From NCBI GenBank assembly GCA_037447655.1, contig JBBHKE010001484.1, positions 32,939-96,938 on the forward strand: a DNA stretch of 64,000 nucleotides. The letters run 5' to 3'. The notes below the pieces were generated by a model. That model worked only from the letters and a program-made list of their open reading frames with translations. It was not told the DNA's origin and ran no database searches. The DNA comes from Zygnema cylindricum. Its lineage: Eukaryota > Streptophyta > Zygnematophyceae > Zygnematales > Zygnemataceae. Positions 21,163 through 33,867 of the stretch are shown one piece after another. The position numbers and the translations under genes are program-made. Numbering within the stretch: the stretch's first letter is position 1; every line of letters starts with the position of its first letter.

Positions 21163-22860
21163 TTGTTTGAAACCTGAAAATAAGCTAATAATTAGGATTT
21201 GTCGTTGGAAATTGACGTAATAATTTGATTTCATCTGATTTATTAATTAATAAGTAAGACATGTCGCATGACATTGACATAATAATATCATATATTTGTG
21301 GAAACACGGTATAAAACGCATAATTAGCACTTTGCAATAATGTACGATAAATTAGGAAACCAATATTTACTATATGTCACTTGATATTTACGTTGTTCAC
21401 ACTTGAAAAAGGGGAAAACGGTATGGTATGAAAACGGTACTTTTTTTTGTCCGCCATGAACTGGCAGGTGACGTTAGCCTACGTCAACTAGCGTGTCGTG
21501 ATATGAGCCCCTTGTCCATAGGAAAAGAAAACGCTTTGCGGACATGAAATGTACGAAGCGTTCCGAATCAAACCGTACTGCCACGCAAGCGTTTGTAGAG
21601 GCCGATAATAACCCCGGAAGAACTGAGAACATGCTGAAAAAATAAACCTCGGGCGGCCGAAAAAAAAAACAGCAAAAGACCACGCGGACATCTCACTCGA
21701 ATCATCTCTTCCTTTCACTTTTAGCGTCTCAAAATTTTTGATAGGAAATGTCTTGTGAACAGGTAGCTGAAGTGTCGAAGCGAATTAATAGTATTATACC
21801 ACGAGGAGAGCTGGTAAGGACTAACTGGTTTTTTTTTTTATTCGTTTAAGCTTGCTTGATAAGCTCGTTTTAGATGTCGCCTGGTTACATTTGTGGAATC
21901 GTTTTAGATGTCTATTACAACCTGGGTACACTTGTGGAAATTATTGGAAATTATTTACAATTTATGAGCAAAACGTGAGTAGCCTTATTTTCTGTAAAGT
22001 TTTATGGGTAGTTGTACGTACAGTTACTCACAGACCTGCACTTTTCTCACAAAAAATGAGTTTTCGATAGGCTACTTAACTTATTGGGAGAAAAGGGATG
22101 TCCTTTTTTTCTGTATGAAGAGTAGAAATCTTGTCTGTATAAAGAGTAGAAATCTTGTCTGTGTTTATTTTCGCCTGTGAGCTTTTTGAAGATGATGTAT
22201 CACAGTCTTGAGGCTTTGGTCAAATGGACAATTTTGGTGAGAGGAATGCCTAAATGGACTACAATAATGGGTCATTTTCTACTTCTCATGGTTCATTGTA
22301 AATAAGTCGTTTGCATGCTGGCAAATAACAATAAAGAGTTGGAAAAGGCTTTGTTAAGAGATGTCAAATTGAAAGCGAAGAGAAAATCCTTGATTACGCA
22401 ATCTAGCTTGTGGATTTATGCACTTCAGCTAAAACATTTTACATTTTTTTTTTACTAAAGTTTTTGCATGTGGTGAAAAGCTATTCTATATGCATAACTG
22501 CTATAATGCTGCCTGTTGAAATTTAGGGAGTTTGATCTTTTTTTAATTGTGTTATAATAGGTGGGATAACCTACTTTACATCGGACAAGAACCGACTCGA
22601 AAGTGGTCTCTACAGTAAGTATTTGGAGAGTCAGTTGGGCGGTGGCTTTAGGAGGGAGAGCCGCAGAGGAGCTCGTTTTTCGGAGTCAAAATGTGACTAC
22701 AGACGCTACTAGTGACCTCAGTCAGGTTAGTGTGGAGTGGAAACTGTTTTCGAATACTGAAATTGTTGTTATCATTACTTAAATAACAGCTAGTGATGTC
22801 AGTCAGGTGAGTATGGATTTTCAAATGGGCTATTCACTACCTTACTGTCAAAACTGTTTG
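21163..22860. other. Intergenic stretch without supportable gene
   Basis: Nothing coding is convincing. Short direct repeats of the type AGTGA(C/T)(C/G)TCAGTCAGGT occur at about 22710 and 22790. Confidence 0.45.
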
Positions 22861-22947
22861 AGAGTTGGAGAGAGAAGTTAGAGATAGACTGCCTCGACTT
22901 CTATATTTCTTTTCAGACCTAGAAAATACTAATAAAACCATTAGTTT

Positions 22948-24196
22948 CTACAGAGTGCGTGCCAGAGGAAAGGTTTCTTGTGCTGGCGTTTCAGGAGGTG
23001 GTTCAGTCCCTGGTGTAGGAGGAATCTGCCCGCTGAGAATCCCACTCGACCTACGCCGCGTTTCTCCGATGAGTTTCAATACCTGTTCACTTAACTTCCG
23101 CATTTCTACCTCTAGGGCCTCCCAATCTACCATGACACGTCCGGCTTCGTCATAGCCTTGCCCTAGGATTTAGAACTTTCACTAGTTCATGGGCTCTTTT
23201 GACTACTTTGGTAAGATCTGCTATCCCCATCCACGGAAATTGTGGATCAATAAGTCTGGTCCGCCACCGTCCTTTGGACAAATCTTTTGGACCAGTACCC
23301 GAAACCTCTGGATCAGTAGGTTCGGATTGCCAGAGCCCTTCACAAAGGCGGACACGAGGTGCTGTAGGAGAAGTTCTCTCGGTGGAGGCTAACACTGGAG
23401 TTGGGAAAGTCTCTTCCTTGGGAAGAGGTGCGAATCTCCCCTTGCTGTCCCTGTAGTCAAACCTCTTCTCTCTCAAGGGATCTCGGCCCTCCCTTTAGCT
23501 ACCCACTTCTCCTCTACGAGACCATGAAGTGGTGCGTCCTTGGGAAGGTCTGTTGGTTGCGGTGTCTTGAGAGGAAGATGGAGGACGAGAATTGGGGGCT
23601 CTCTAGGACCGGTCGTGCCTTGACTGTGAAGAGCTACTCTACGAAGAGCTACTCAAGATCTCCACTACCCCTTCCACAAGTCTAACCACCCTGACTCGAT
23701 CCGTCCAAGCCACTCTCTGCACTAACTCCTTGTTCACCTTCAGCTCATGGAGGTTATGAAGGGCAAGGAGTTCTTCACGACCAGGGCGGTGAGGATCCGC
23801 CAAAACCGCGGGGTCAATGTGAATCTCGGCCCAGGGTAGCTTGGATCTTGTATAAAGCCTTACCTCCGGAAAAGGACCTAAATGGGGCTCCCTCTAAGCT
23901 TGCCTCTTTGGTCGGGCCTTTGGTGACACTAGGTTCCTTTCCTGAGCTTGTGCCTTGGCCTCCCTCCTTTCCTCGGCAAAGGCCTTGCCGGCCTCCGTGA
24001 AGGAGGGGGAATCTTCGGGATTTAGACTAGAAGGAGATGGGGGAGAAGTGGCCTCAAGTGGTTCTTTGGTCAGGGAATCAAAGACACTCTCCATGGGTAC
24101 AGACTCCTCTGACATTTGAGGCCTTTCCTCTTGCCCACGCTTCTCCTCCCTACCGTGCTCTCTAGATCCATTATCCGTAGTCTCTCCTCCCCCCAT
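22948..24196 (-). pseudogene. Gag-like coding relic (family not recognised)
   Basis: Three minus-strand open stretches in succession have codon-like composition. 23894-24196 starts MGGGETTDNGSREHGREEKR and is rich in Glu, Pro and Ser. About 23480-23890 reads with stops and includes LPWAEIHIDPAVLADPHRP. 23150-23476 contains EKRFDYRDSKGRFAPLP, and 22948-23133 has a helix-like WEALEVEMRKLSEQVLKL. GC content is clearly higher than in the flanks. The arrangement (acidic N-terminus, charged linker, coiled segment) is reminiscent of a gag of an LTR retroelement, perhaps Ty3-like, but no zinc knuckle or polymerase was found. The assignment is tentative. Confidence 0.4.
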
Positions 24197-24239
24197 GATG
24201 ACGGAGGTAACGAGAGAATAAGTATTAAATGTTACCGGA

Positions 24240-27140
24240 GCTCACTTCCAAAAAGTGAGCTTTTAAAGTCAAAGCTCCTATCCCTTCTAATCCTAGCGGA
24301 CATGTTGGCTTTTCAGTACTGTGCTGGTCCCCTTGAAGTCTAACAAAGATTCACTCAAAACCCACTGTTTTGGCCTAAAAGATTCTCGTAGTCAACCCCG
24401 CTTGAAAGAGAACCAAAGCCCAAAAAGGAATTCCAAAGAGAGAACAAAGGCACTTCCACGCAGAATAACGGAAAAATGAAAGAATAAGAAGTTGTTTTAG
24501 AATTAACAATATCACCTTACCCTAGAAAAAAAATAGAATATAAATATAAGATTCACAATAATAGCAAGCCAGCTCAACATACCCCCAAAAGCAACGTTGA
24601 CAACAAGAGGAGATGAAATCTCTCTCGAAGACATTAAAACAAGTTATGTCCTCCTTAACACCTCGGTTTCCGCAATCCAGAACCGGCAGGTGCCTTCTCG
24701 ATATCAACAGCCACAAGTCCTAAACAGCCCAAAAAGGGAGAGATAGTGCCAACTACCCAACCGGACTACAATTTCCACAACGACAAAGGCAAACTAAGAT
24801 GGCACTAGGGTCACAATCCCACAACAAACAAAGGTTCTTCAAAAGAAGTTTGCTAGAATTTTCTAAAGGTTTTCTCAAGAGACAGTACTGAAAAGCAACC
24901 TGTCTCCTTCGGCTCCAAGTGCCTTATACATCAAAGTTTGTCCAAAAATCAAAGCAAGGCTATCAACCAATCAGCAACAAGCGATGGTAACAGAACTGAA
25001 ATAGGACAAATTGACCCGTACTACACTTGAGGCAAAAACTTATGCTTCTGATGGCGGCTAGTTCCGCGACTGGAAGTTATTATTTGTTCCACTATGTTTA
25101 AACAAAGTACTGAAAATGGCACGAACGTACCAAACTTTGACCTAAGGTAATTAATAGAATATAAGTCAGCTGAGTCTCAACTGAATTCGTACAGACAGCT
25201 AACAGCATAATCTAGACGACAATCCGAAAAGTTACGTGGCAATCCAAAATGTACCCCCCACCAGGGCTGGCACTAACTGGTCCCATGTAACGAAATAGCA
25301 GTCTTGGAGAGGGTAGAACTTGGTCGTCTTGCATCCGTTAGGCGCGAAATAAAATGCGTTCTGCTCACTTTAAGAAATACAAGGATTTCGTCTTGCTGGG
25401 TGCCCTCACTCTTGCCTACTCTGATGACGGTACAAGTGGGAAAGGGCCCGAAAATCCTTGGTGATATTAAGGTGTGCCGAAAACACACAAAAGCTTGACA
25501 AAGCGTGGACAATGCAGATGGTCAATACTATTAGGTCTGGTTGGACCCAATCCACTCACGTACCCTGTAAACGATCAACAAATATCTTGACACGCGCTTG
25601 CACCCGCAAGACATCGTAAACTTACAAACCACTCTTAGCAATCTGGTGATTTCTAAGGGTGTTTGTTCGCTTCAACTAGAGTTTTGCAGAGCTCCCGAAA
25701 ACGAAAAAGCTCCACTAACTCCTCTCTTTGGTGAGGTTTGTCACAATGTGAAGAATCGATGCCTTTGATCAACAAAAAGCAAGACAAAATAAAACCAAAT
25801 ACCTAAGTTAGTATGAATATTCTTGGACAAAAACTGGCCAAAGAGATAATGATGTCTGTTAACAAGCAAACAACAATTAAAATTGCAAAGCTAGTAATAG
25901 ATTTGTTTTTTTCTTTAATGTTTGTTTTCAAACAAACAATTAAAACTTAGCATAAAATTTCAAAATACAAGGATCAATTATCAATCGCAGAAACACAAAG
26001 AAATATTGTCAGCTTTAAATCAAAGAAAATAAAGAAAAACTAAGAAAGTCAATTGCAATAAAATAGGAAAAAAAAACAATTTTAGATTGTAGGAAAGTAT
26101 GAAATGAAGACAAATTGAAATTGCAGAACAACAGGAAAAACTGACAATTTTAGATTGCAGAAAAATATGAAAACACACAATTTCAAAAGCACAGGAATAT
26201 TAAGTCAAGCGATAGCCACTAAGCTCCTTCGTCACTCTGTATTCTTTACAGGAGTTGAATTAATAAAGATCTAACCTAATTATCACAACACATAAACTGA
26301 AAATGTAGAAAATTGCGAGCAAATTTGGATAACAAGATTTAGCCACACAAAAAAAAATAAGGAAAGCTAACCCTAATCCACTATCACCAAGTGATCCACA
26401 CGAGCAAACCCAAAACTGTCCAATCACAATCTAAGGGTCAGCAACAGCCTAAGAGAGAAGGCTGAGCAGCAATCCACTTGATAAGACGAGAGAAGAAGTG
26501 AAGGGAAGCCAGTTAGGCTTCGACGTGAGCCATGTAGATAAAATTGCAAGGCAAATTACAAAGACAGGTGAGTGCGAGCTAGGCAACAAAACGCTAAATA
26601 ACAAGAAAAATAGTCACTAAAACTATCTTGATAATTTTATAAGAAAAATAATGAAAGCAAAGGTCAAATCTTCCAAATGAATTCTTCTGCTCTTGAAATT
26701 GTGAGCACATAATTCACTTAAAATTCACTAAGTAGAAAGTCTACAGCTGAGCGTCTAAGCGTCTAACCTACTGTAAATACATGTGTTTTATGTAGTTATC
26801 TGCTCTTAGTGTGGATTCTGGCCAATAGGCGACCAGAATCGTATGCCTTGCGTTACAAAATCTACAGCCTAAGGATAAAAGCCCTTCCTATGCTACATGT
26901 GAATGCGTGAGACCTCCCAGGGTCCACGACTTAAAATGGACCAATCGCTGTAGCCGCGCATAGTTCGAATCCAAATCGTCCGTTCGTCTACATCATATGT
27001 GGTCGTAGATGTCCGTTCGAATTCGCGCTCGTCTGGACATATTTCCAGGTTGGCGTTTCAGTTCACCAATCCTACGTACGAAAACTTAAACTCGTTCAAA
27101 GAAATTCCGACGCCTAACGAATAGACGTCCGGACCCAATT
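24240..27140. other. AT-rich intergenic stretch
   Basis: No supportable gene. The part next to the gag-like relic (24240-25560) may be its leader or LTR, but no second copy was found in the window. Confidence 0.4.
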
Positions 27141-27141
27141 G

Positions 27142-27291
27142 TTGATCGCGGGTTTTATAGAGCTTGACAATTTCGCGTACGAACTCCAATCTTGATCGCG
27201 GGTTTCACGGCACTTGACAATTTCGCGTACGAAATCCAATCTTGATTGTAGGGTTCACGGCGCTTGACAATTTTGTGTGCGGACTCCTATC
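27142..27291 (+). repeat. 50-bp tandem repeat, three units
   Basis: Units start at 27142, 27192 and 27242, each with TTGAT, GGGTT, CTTGACAATTT and a CGTACGAA-like core. The third is the most diverged. Confidence 0.9.
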
Positions 27292-27821
27292 CGTACGCCC
27301 TGCCGGCACAAAATTGAACTTTACTCAAATTAGTGAGGCGTTGGTCTTTTAGGACTGGTTTTATGCAAGTAAGTGCGATTAAATGCGATTAAAATGCGAT
27401 TAAAATGGGGCGACGTGATACGGCATAACAAGTGTACCACTTTAATTAGTGTTTATGTACTTGTTGTACCTTCCTTGTACATAATGTTTTAGCGTAGAAA
27501 GATTCCCTCTAATTTTACTTCCACTTCTAGATATACCTAAAATAGTTCCACTTATTGGATGTACTTAGACTAATCGTACCTCCACTTCTGTATAGTGTGT
27601 CTTACACGTTTGAGTACAACAATAAAACTCATACATCTTTTTGTCTTATCAATTCAATAATAGTGTTGAACTTAGGTTCACGACAATCTCATTTGTCGCT
27701 ACTGTTTTTTCCCGTTTGTCCATTTTAAGTATGTTTTACTCTATCCTGTTTTCTTTTCCTTAAATCCTTTTCTTTGTTATGGTCGCTAATCTATTAGGTT
27801 ATAGGAGCACAGCTTCGGCCA

Positions 27822-29875
27822 TGTCAAACTCAGTTCATAAATTTAAATAACATTATTTTTACAACTGCAAGTTTCTAATCCAACATTTATTGAGTTTTGA
27901 AAAATTGTGGGGCCACGTTATAGGAGATGTCATCATTCTAATTTTTTCGGATAAGGTTGACAATGATTTTGTGGCCGCCCAGATTGGAATCATTACGTGA
28001 AGAGAAAAGGACTCCGTCGCCTTGTCTCGTCTTATTTTGTCGTTGGATGGAACAATCGCGAATCTTGTACGCATTGCCACAACCGCTAACGAAGCATGGC
28101 GACTTTTGTGCGCTGCGTATGAAACTGACACATGGCCGCATTGCTTGGCTCTTCGACGAGAATTTATCCTCTTTGAAAAGGATAAGTTCGAAGATATGTT
28201 GTCTTTTATACAAAAAGTACAATCATATGCTGGTTGTTTAAATTGCATTAATTATCTTGTGACTCATTAAGATCTCGTTAGCGTGAGTTTGGCAAAATTG
28301 TCGTCTAATATTGAGTGATTTGTTGGTACGGTTGACAAAAATCTTGCAGATGTCACCTTATGTGATTTAACCAATGAGCTCAATTATGGAGAAAGTAGAC
28401 AAAATTTAAAAAACACGTGACATCATCTGACGCCACAACGCTAACTACTTTTGATTTAAATAAAGACTTTAACAAGTGCTACAAGAAACTTCTACCTTTT
28501 GCAGATATTGCAAATAGAAAGATCATCTCATCGACGTGCATCTCATCAACCAGTGTCTAGTTCTTGTTTGCAAACGTGAACGTGCGTCAGGCGGCGGCGG
28601 TGCCGATCAAAATAAAACCAACGCTCCCAATCTAAAAGCGCCGCCCAATTTGCATGTCACGTACAATTCTGTTGGACACGACGTTACGATTCTGTTGGAC
28701 ACGACTTCTTCGTACAGTCCTTACTGTCCTCCTCCTACTTGGTACAAAATGTCACCTCATTTTCAATTTGCACCAGTTGTACCTCCGCCGCTTTTTCAAT
28801 TTGATGTAATAAATCAAAACCTCACTAATTCTGTACTTGCTCCCATCCCTCCAATGGATTATAGGTACGATTTTAATGCATCAAGTAATAATTATGATTG
28901 GTTTATAGATTATGGTGCTTCTCATCACATATCATGTACAAAATTTATCATGACAAATCTTGTAATGTTTTCTGTCCCTTTACGCATTTCACTTTGAAAT
29001 AATTCTTGTTCTAACGTCAAATATGGTTGGATAGCTGGCCATATATATCCGATTAGCTTTGAACCACTCATCTTGGAAAACGTTTATTACGTTCCCGAAC
29101 TCTAGAAAAATCTCTTCTCATGGGTATGGCGCAACAAAATGGTAGTTTCAAAGTCATTTCGGAAAATGAAGTTCAATTTTTTTTGTCAAATCGCATTTCC
29201 CTTAGAAAGGGGATTAAAAATGGTAATCTTTATGTTTTAAAATCATTTTGAGATTTAGCCTATACAAATGTAGCAAATTCCTCCCCTTCCTCCTTTTACT
29301 TTCTCAAATGGCATTTACAATATGGCCATATAAATAGGCAAATTTTAGCATCTCTTAGCAAAGGCCTTGTTTTAGGCTTAGATTCATTTGATGCAAAACA
29401 TCTTGACTTTTGCTATATATGTATTATTGGAAAAACGCCTCGATTACCTTTTCCAAAGAGTTCTTCTAAATCAAAGTTTCCTCTTGATTTAATTTATAGC
29501 GATTTATGTGATCTTATGAGGGTACCAAGTTTGAGTTGTTTTGTGTATTTCATTACATTTATTGATGATTACTCATGATTTACTCACGTATATCTCATTA
29601 AAAACAAGTCTGAAGATTTTTCTCATTTCAAAACCTTGAAGTCCCTTGTTGAAAATCTATTATCCTCTCGGATAAAAATACTAAGAAGTGATAATGGGGG
29701 GGAATATATGTCACATAAATTCTCGGAATTTTTAGCATTATGTGGCATAATCCATGAATTCTCTGCCCCACATACTCCTCAATAAAATGGGGATGCCGAA
29801 TAACTTAACCGAACCCTTGCCGATATGGCTCGGTCAATGATGCGTTTGGATGAAAAAAAAGTTACCAACTGATGC
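27822..29875 (+). pseudogene. Element C: Ty1/copia fragment, gag to integrase
   Basis: Plus-strand copia remnant. 28022-28270 is a gag UBN2-type segment (NEAWRLLCAAYETDTW, FEKDKFEDMLSFIQKV). About 28520-28560 is a broken zinc knuckle with a stop. 28860-28960 holds the protease motif WFIDYGASHHISC (DYG in place of DSG/DTG). About 29310-29460 is the pre-integrase segment with WHLQYGHINRQ. 29480-29870 is the integrase with YSDLCD, RSDNGGEYM and NGDAE. Several stops interrupt it (for example in DDYS*FTHV and TPQ*NGD). It ends abruptly at about 29875, before any reverse transcriptase. A possible 5' LTR with AATAAA (about 27629) precedes it but has no partner. Confidence 0.82.
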
Positions 29876-31973
29876 GCCACAGAATGGCTTTTGCGGTGGG
29901 ATTCTTTTTGCATTTTTTGTGTAGGGTTTTCCATGGAAAATATAGTTTCAATTGTCAGTCATTAGTCTGTTAAATGAAAATATACGATCACGATGCAACT
30001 TTTAGAAATAGTGTCTATGTTAACATTAGATTATAGAACCCTGCGAAACCCTTTATTGCTGCCGAAATTCTGAACTGTGATTGGGAATGGCTACAGAACG
30101 GACCAAAGCTACATAAATCTGATTTCATAAAAACCTAAATAGCGTTGTTCTGACTGTGTTTTTATTTCAAACTTAAGCGCTCTCGTTGCATTTTATTTTA
30201 CGTTTAGTACCGGTGAGCACTAAACTTGGTTTAGTACAGTGGCGACACTTTTGTTACTTTTGTTTTTTGATTATGACATCTGTGATTTCTTTTGTATGTA
30301 TGCAGGGTTGCTAAACTCCTTTTGGAGAAAGAAACTTCGGATGGTGAGGAGCTCCAAACACTTTTGCTCGAGGTGAAAAGTGAAGTGTATCCGGTTTGAT
30401 TAGCGTTGTTTTACCAATCGAGATACTTATTCATGTACATATAGTCATAGCTAGGCTACAGTAACGCTTTAGCAAGTAAACAGTGTCATCTCCTCTTCTA
30501 GGAATAGAATGTATTCTGGTTAAAATGTTGGTGACATCTGAGAAGTGCCTCTCTCATCCCAAAAAAGGTTTTTAGTTAATTTATTTCACGCCAATTAACA
30601 GTTAAATGTCCGCTTCAACGGAGTTTGCAGGTTTCAAAAAGTTTATCTCGAGTAAGGATGCACATTATTTATATGTTTATATATTTATTTAATCAAATAT
30701 GTGGAATTGATAATTTGTGAAGTGAGTCATGCCACTCTGTGTTTGAATATCAATCAATTTTTGAAAACTGGCAAAGGAAGTCACGAGGTGATGGATCCTA
30801 TGCTGCTGCTCCGCTGTGTAATGGATTTCATCTGCCTTCGCGACGACCATAATCCCCTCTGTTTTGGCAATTTCGGAAAACAGAGTATGAAAAACATGGT
30901 TGAATTTCGGACGTTATGGAGCAGTTAACAACATGTGTTTGAGATTGTTATGGTCCTACTGCCACTTTCAGGGAACAAATGAGATATCTGACTTTGCTGA
31001 ATGTTCTTGCCTAAAATTCTCCATGGCCAAATGAGAATAGAGCGCTTTAAACATCTACCTTCACGAAGCCAAATCAATTTGGCAATCTGATTTCGTTTTA
31101 TACTAAGCTCAATTAATTGTGTACAAGTTTTCTGAGACAAGTTTAACCAGTTTTGCTAATGATGAAAATAGTACTTTTCTGATAATGAGTATGCTATTCT
31201 TTGTTTGTGGCTCAGAAATTATACGACGTTGTAAAAACAAAGAGGTTACTGTAATTTTAAATGTAGCTCACTGAGCTCTACACTCATTTTACTGGTAGTA
31301 AGCATACAAATACAATCACTAGTAAGCATACGCATACAATCACTACAGTAGATTGACAAACCTTGTGAAACAAAACCTGCTCTTCCTTACCTTCACAAGT
31401 ACTTCTATGATACTTTTGTTTCGCTAATTCAAAGTTGAAATTTTGGTGACGATAATGACTTGAAAGAAAGATAAATCAGTAAATTGTTAATGTTGTCTTT
31501 GAACACGTAGGCCAATGTAACTCAGAACTGCGAAGTTCCTTTGCCCAAACTCCCTACCAGTAGACGCAAGGTGAAGTAGATTGTTGTATTCCACATTGCC
31601 ATTGTCCATTTTAAAGCACGACGGTAAACCTCGTTAGAACAGTTGACAATACCCATCAAACAACCCAGAAACAAGGCACTTAGAACGCAGAACATTCGCA
31701 TACCGATTCAGCAACTTCAAAGGCCACTAGAAATTGTTTTGCCATAATTCTTCTTCTTCAATTTTTTAGAAATGGTGGATGACATTCTTTTGCAATATCT
31801 ATGTGAAAACAAAAAACATCCCATAAAAGAGTATTCCGGACTATTTGGAAATTTTCAAAAAGAAAATAGAAAAACGATTCTCACTAATTGACAATTTTAC
31901 ACGCTAAACCTTATAATCCCGCAGCGCAAATTTCTCTGGCACATTTGGCCCACCCATTAATTCGAATGATACA
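29876..31973. other. Intergenic stretch with one exon-like segment
   Basis: Apart from the segment at 30306-30399, no coding region is supportable. Confidence 0.45.
30306..30399 (+). CDS. Terminal-exon-like segment, unknown protein
   Basis: After a good 3' splice signal (pyrimidine-rich TTTTGTATGTATGCAG) an open frame reads VAKLLLEKETSDGEELQTLL and about ten further residues to a TGA at 30397. The amphipathic, Leu/Glu-rich composition looks coding. Upstream exons were not found. Such LLEKE...DGEEL endings occur in FtsH-type proteases and other helical proteins, but I cannot assign a family. It may be a gene fragment carried by a repeat. Confidence 0.3.
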
Positions 31974-32411
31974 TTGTTCCTAGGACCCATCGACCCCGCA
32001 AGGAAATTGTGCATCATCTCCGATCAGCCGAAAAAAATATTGTGGAAAGCGTTTCAACGAAAAAAAAATGTTGCGAGTGTCCATTATAAGGTCATTGTTG
32101 ATTATTTAAGGCACTGCACACGGCTTGATCTGCCAGATGTCAGCCGCTTATTGGCGGATTGTCCGATCATCGCTGCTAAATTTCCTTGCTTGCGCTGTGC
32201 TGAGAATTGGCATTTTGTTCGACTGGTCTTTATTCTTGCGACCAATGAACAACAGGCGAAAAATCAAACTCCATCCTCATTTTTCCATTCAGCTGGACAA
32301 AGCGAGCAAGACAACCCATTGTTAGAAGAGTTGGTGAAACACTTATTTAAAAAGAACTACCGAAAATTATGTTTTACTATGTCGCTTATGATGGAGCACT
32401 TAACTAAGTAA
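31974..32411 (+). CDS. Hypothetical ORF, 145 aa
   Basis: The longest non-transposon open frame of this part of the window. The protein is basic, with several Cys residues (for example FPCLRCAENW), a hydrophobic patch HFVRLVFILA and a Leu/Lys-rich C-terminal helix (LLEELVKHLFKKNYRKL). I do not recognise a family. No splice sites or neighbouring exons could be tied to it, and it is followed 230 bases later by R1 copy 3. It could be a chance frame or the remains of an exon. Confidence 0.22.
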   Translation: MFLGPIDPARKLCIISDQPKKILWKAFQRKKNVASVHYKVIVDYLRHCTRLDLPDVSRLLADCPIIAAKFPCLRCAENWHFVRLVFILATNEQQAKNQTPSSFFHSAGQSEQDNPLLEELVKHLFKKNYRKLCFTMSLMMEHLTK

Positions 32412-32639
32412 TGTTATTGACATTAGTTTATGATTTTGATTTGTAGACACTCACTTGAAGCAGAGTGAATATCTCCAATGGCGATGGGCAGTATAGCAAA
32501 TTTACACATACTGCAATTCTGTAGTCTCCATTGACCCACAAATAGGCAGCCTATGTAAAGCCTCTAGGATAATATTTGCCCCTTCCACTTTCCCACTAAA
32601 TAAGTGCAACCCAATCACACAAATATTATGATCACCCTC

Positions 32640-33360
32640 ACTTCTGTGAGGCCCCGACTCCCCTTAGCCGAACGCAAAAAGAATCACTGAATTTGCTCCC
32701 GTGAGCAGTAAGTTATGGCTGGTCAAAGATGACCTTTATATTACAAGCTCTCTTAGAGAGAGGTACCTAAATTTCACTAAGTTTTGGTCTGCCTACTCAC
32801 GACTACCTTCTACTAAACCCTAGTCCAATAGGAACATTGTATAGTGCAATAAGGTACAGTAAGAGATGTACTTATTGTACGACCATTGTACAACATGACC
32901 TTCAAGGTGACGCTTGTCAAATCGGGAGCCATGGTTCCTCCTCTCATCTTCTCCGGTATCCAATAATATGGCACCACGTGGCATCGCGTGAGACTATCTC
33001 CAAAGGCCGCCAAAAGCTCATTTCGGGTGGCAAATGCAACGATGGTCATCCAATCAAATACATTTACATAGTTCGGATTCGCGTTCGTGGATGAATTGCT
33101 TCATATGCGCCTCGTAGTCAGTTTGGTATGTTTTAGCCGTCGCGTTAACCTTTAAGTAATTGTGAAACCACAAGTGTACCGTTCGTAGCGCCTTAATGGT
33201 TAAGGCGGCCGGCTATGTAGAATCCATAGGTCCCAGGTTTAAATCCTGCAGGCGGCTTTATTTTGGTAAAATGCCCCTCCACTTTAGTCTGCACCTTCTA
33301 AATAACGCGGCTGCCATCGCGTGCCATTGATTCTCTCTCTCTCTCTCTCACTTAAGAGTC
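32640..33360 (+). repeat. R1 repeat, copy 3
   Basis: Homologous to R1 copy 2 from the TGTGAGGCCCCGACT start through GAATCACTGAATTTGCTC, a TTATATTACA TATA-like box (about 32734-32743), the tRNA-like segment and a CT run (about 33330-33352). It has the same strand as the other two copies. No coding. Confidence 0.6.
33183..33259 (+). other. tRNA-like segment in R1 copy 3
   Basis: D-arm-like TAGCGCCTTAATGGTTAAGG, an anticodon-like stem CTATG/CATAG around TAGAATC (GAA in anticodon position, but no U33), and a T arm CAGG-TTTAAAT-CCTG with a B box GGTTTAAATCC (33236-33246). The acceptor arm does not pair. It resembles tRNA-Ser/Leu at the D arm, unlike copies 1 and 2. Confidence 0.5.
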
Positions 33361-33867
33361 TAACTAAAATACAAAGGTGAACTATTAATTACCTCTTTTC
33401 ATCACATACACCGTATCACCTTTTTCTTGATAGTCACGGTAAGCTGGGAAATCATAACCGACCTAAAAATAATCCCTCCGACCAGCCGCTGTTCTTCAAG
33501 CGAGTCAGGAGGGTTCAATCATACGCACCAATGTGCTTCAATGTACTTTTAGCTTTTCAAACGTGGATCCGGTGTAAACTGCAACATAAGTCTAGGGTCG
33601 GTAAGTATATGCATATAAAAAAAGATGCAGATATACAGATTAAATTTTGCCAAAGCAATCGCACACGTTTTGTGTGGAACGATTAGTCAAATTGGAAATT
33701 ATCCTGTAAGCTTAATTCATTTAGAAATCTCAAAGCTAATTTGTTGGTATTACGTCTGGGAAGGATGAAGTTCCGAACAAAGCACACCAATCCTAAGTGT
33801 AACAAAGTGATCTGCAGATAGTTCCATAGTGATGCTGGTGTTCAAAAGCATAAGTGATGCCTGCCTC

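Noticed and set aside
27142-27291. CRISPR-like array
   Set aside because: Three contiguous 50-bp tandem units without unique spacers, in nuclear eukaryotic DNA.
33183-33259. Functional tRNA-Phe gene (GAA anticodon)
   Set aside because: The acceptor arm does not pair and position 33 is not T. It is a tRNA-derived segment of a repeat.
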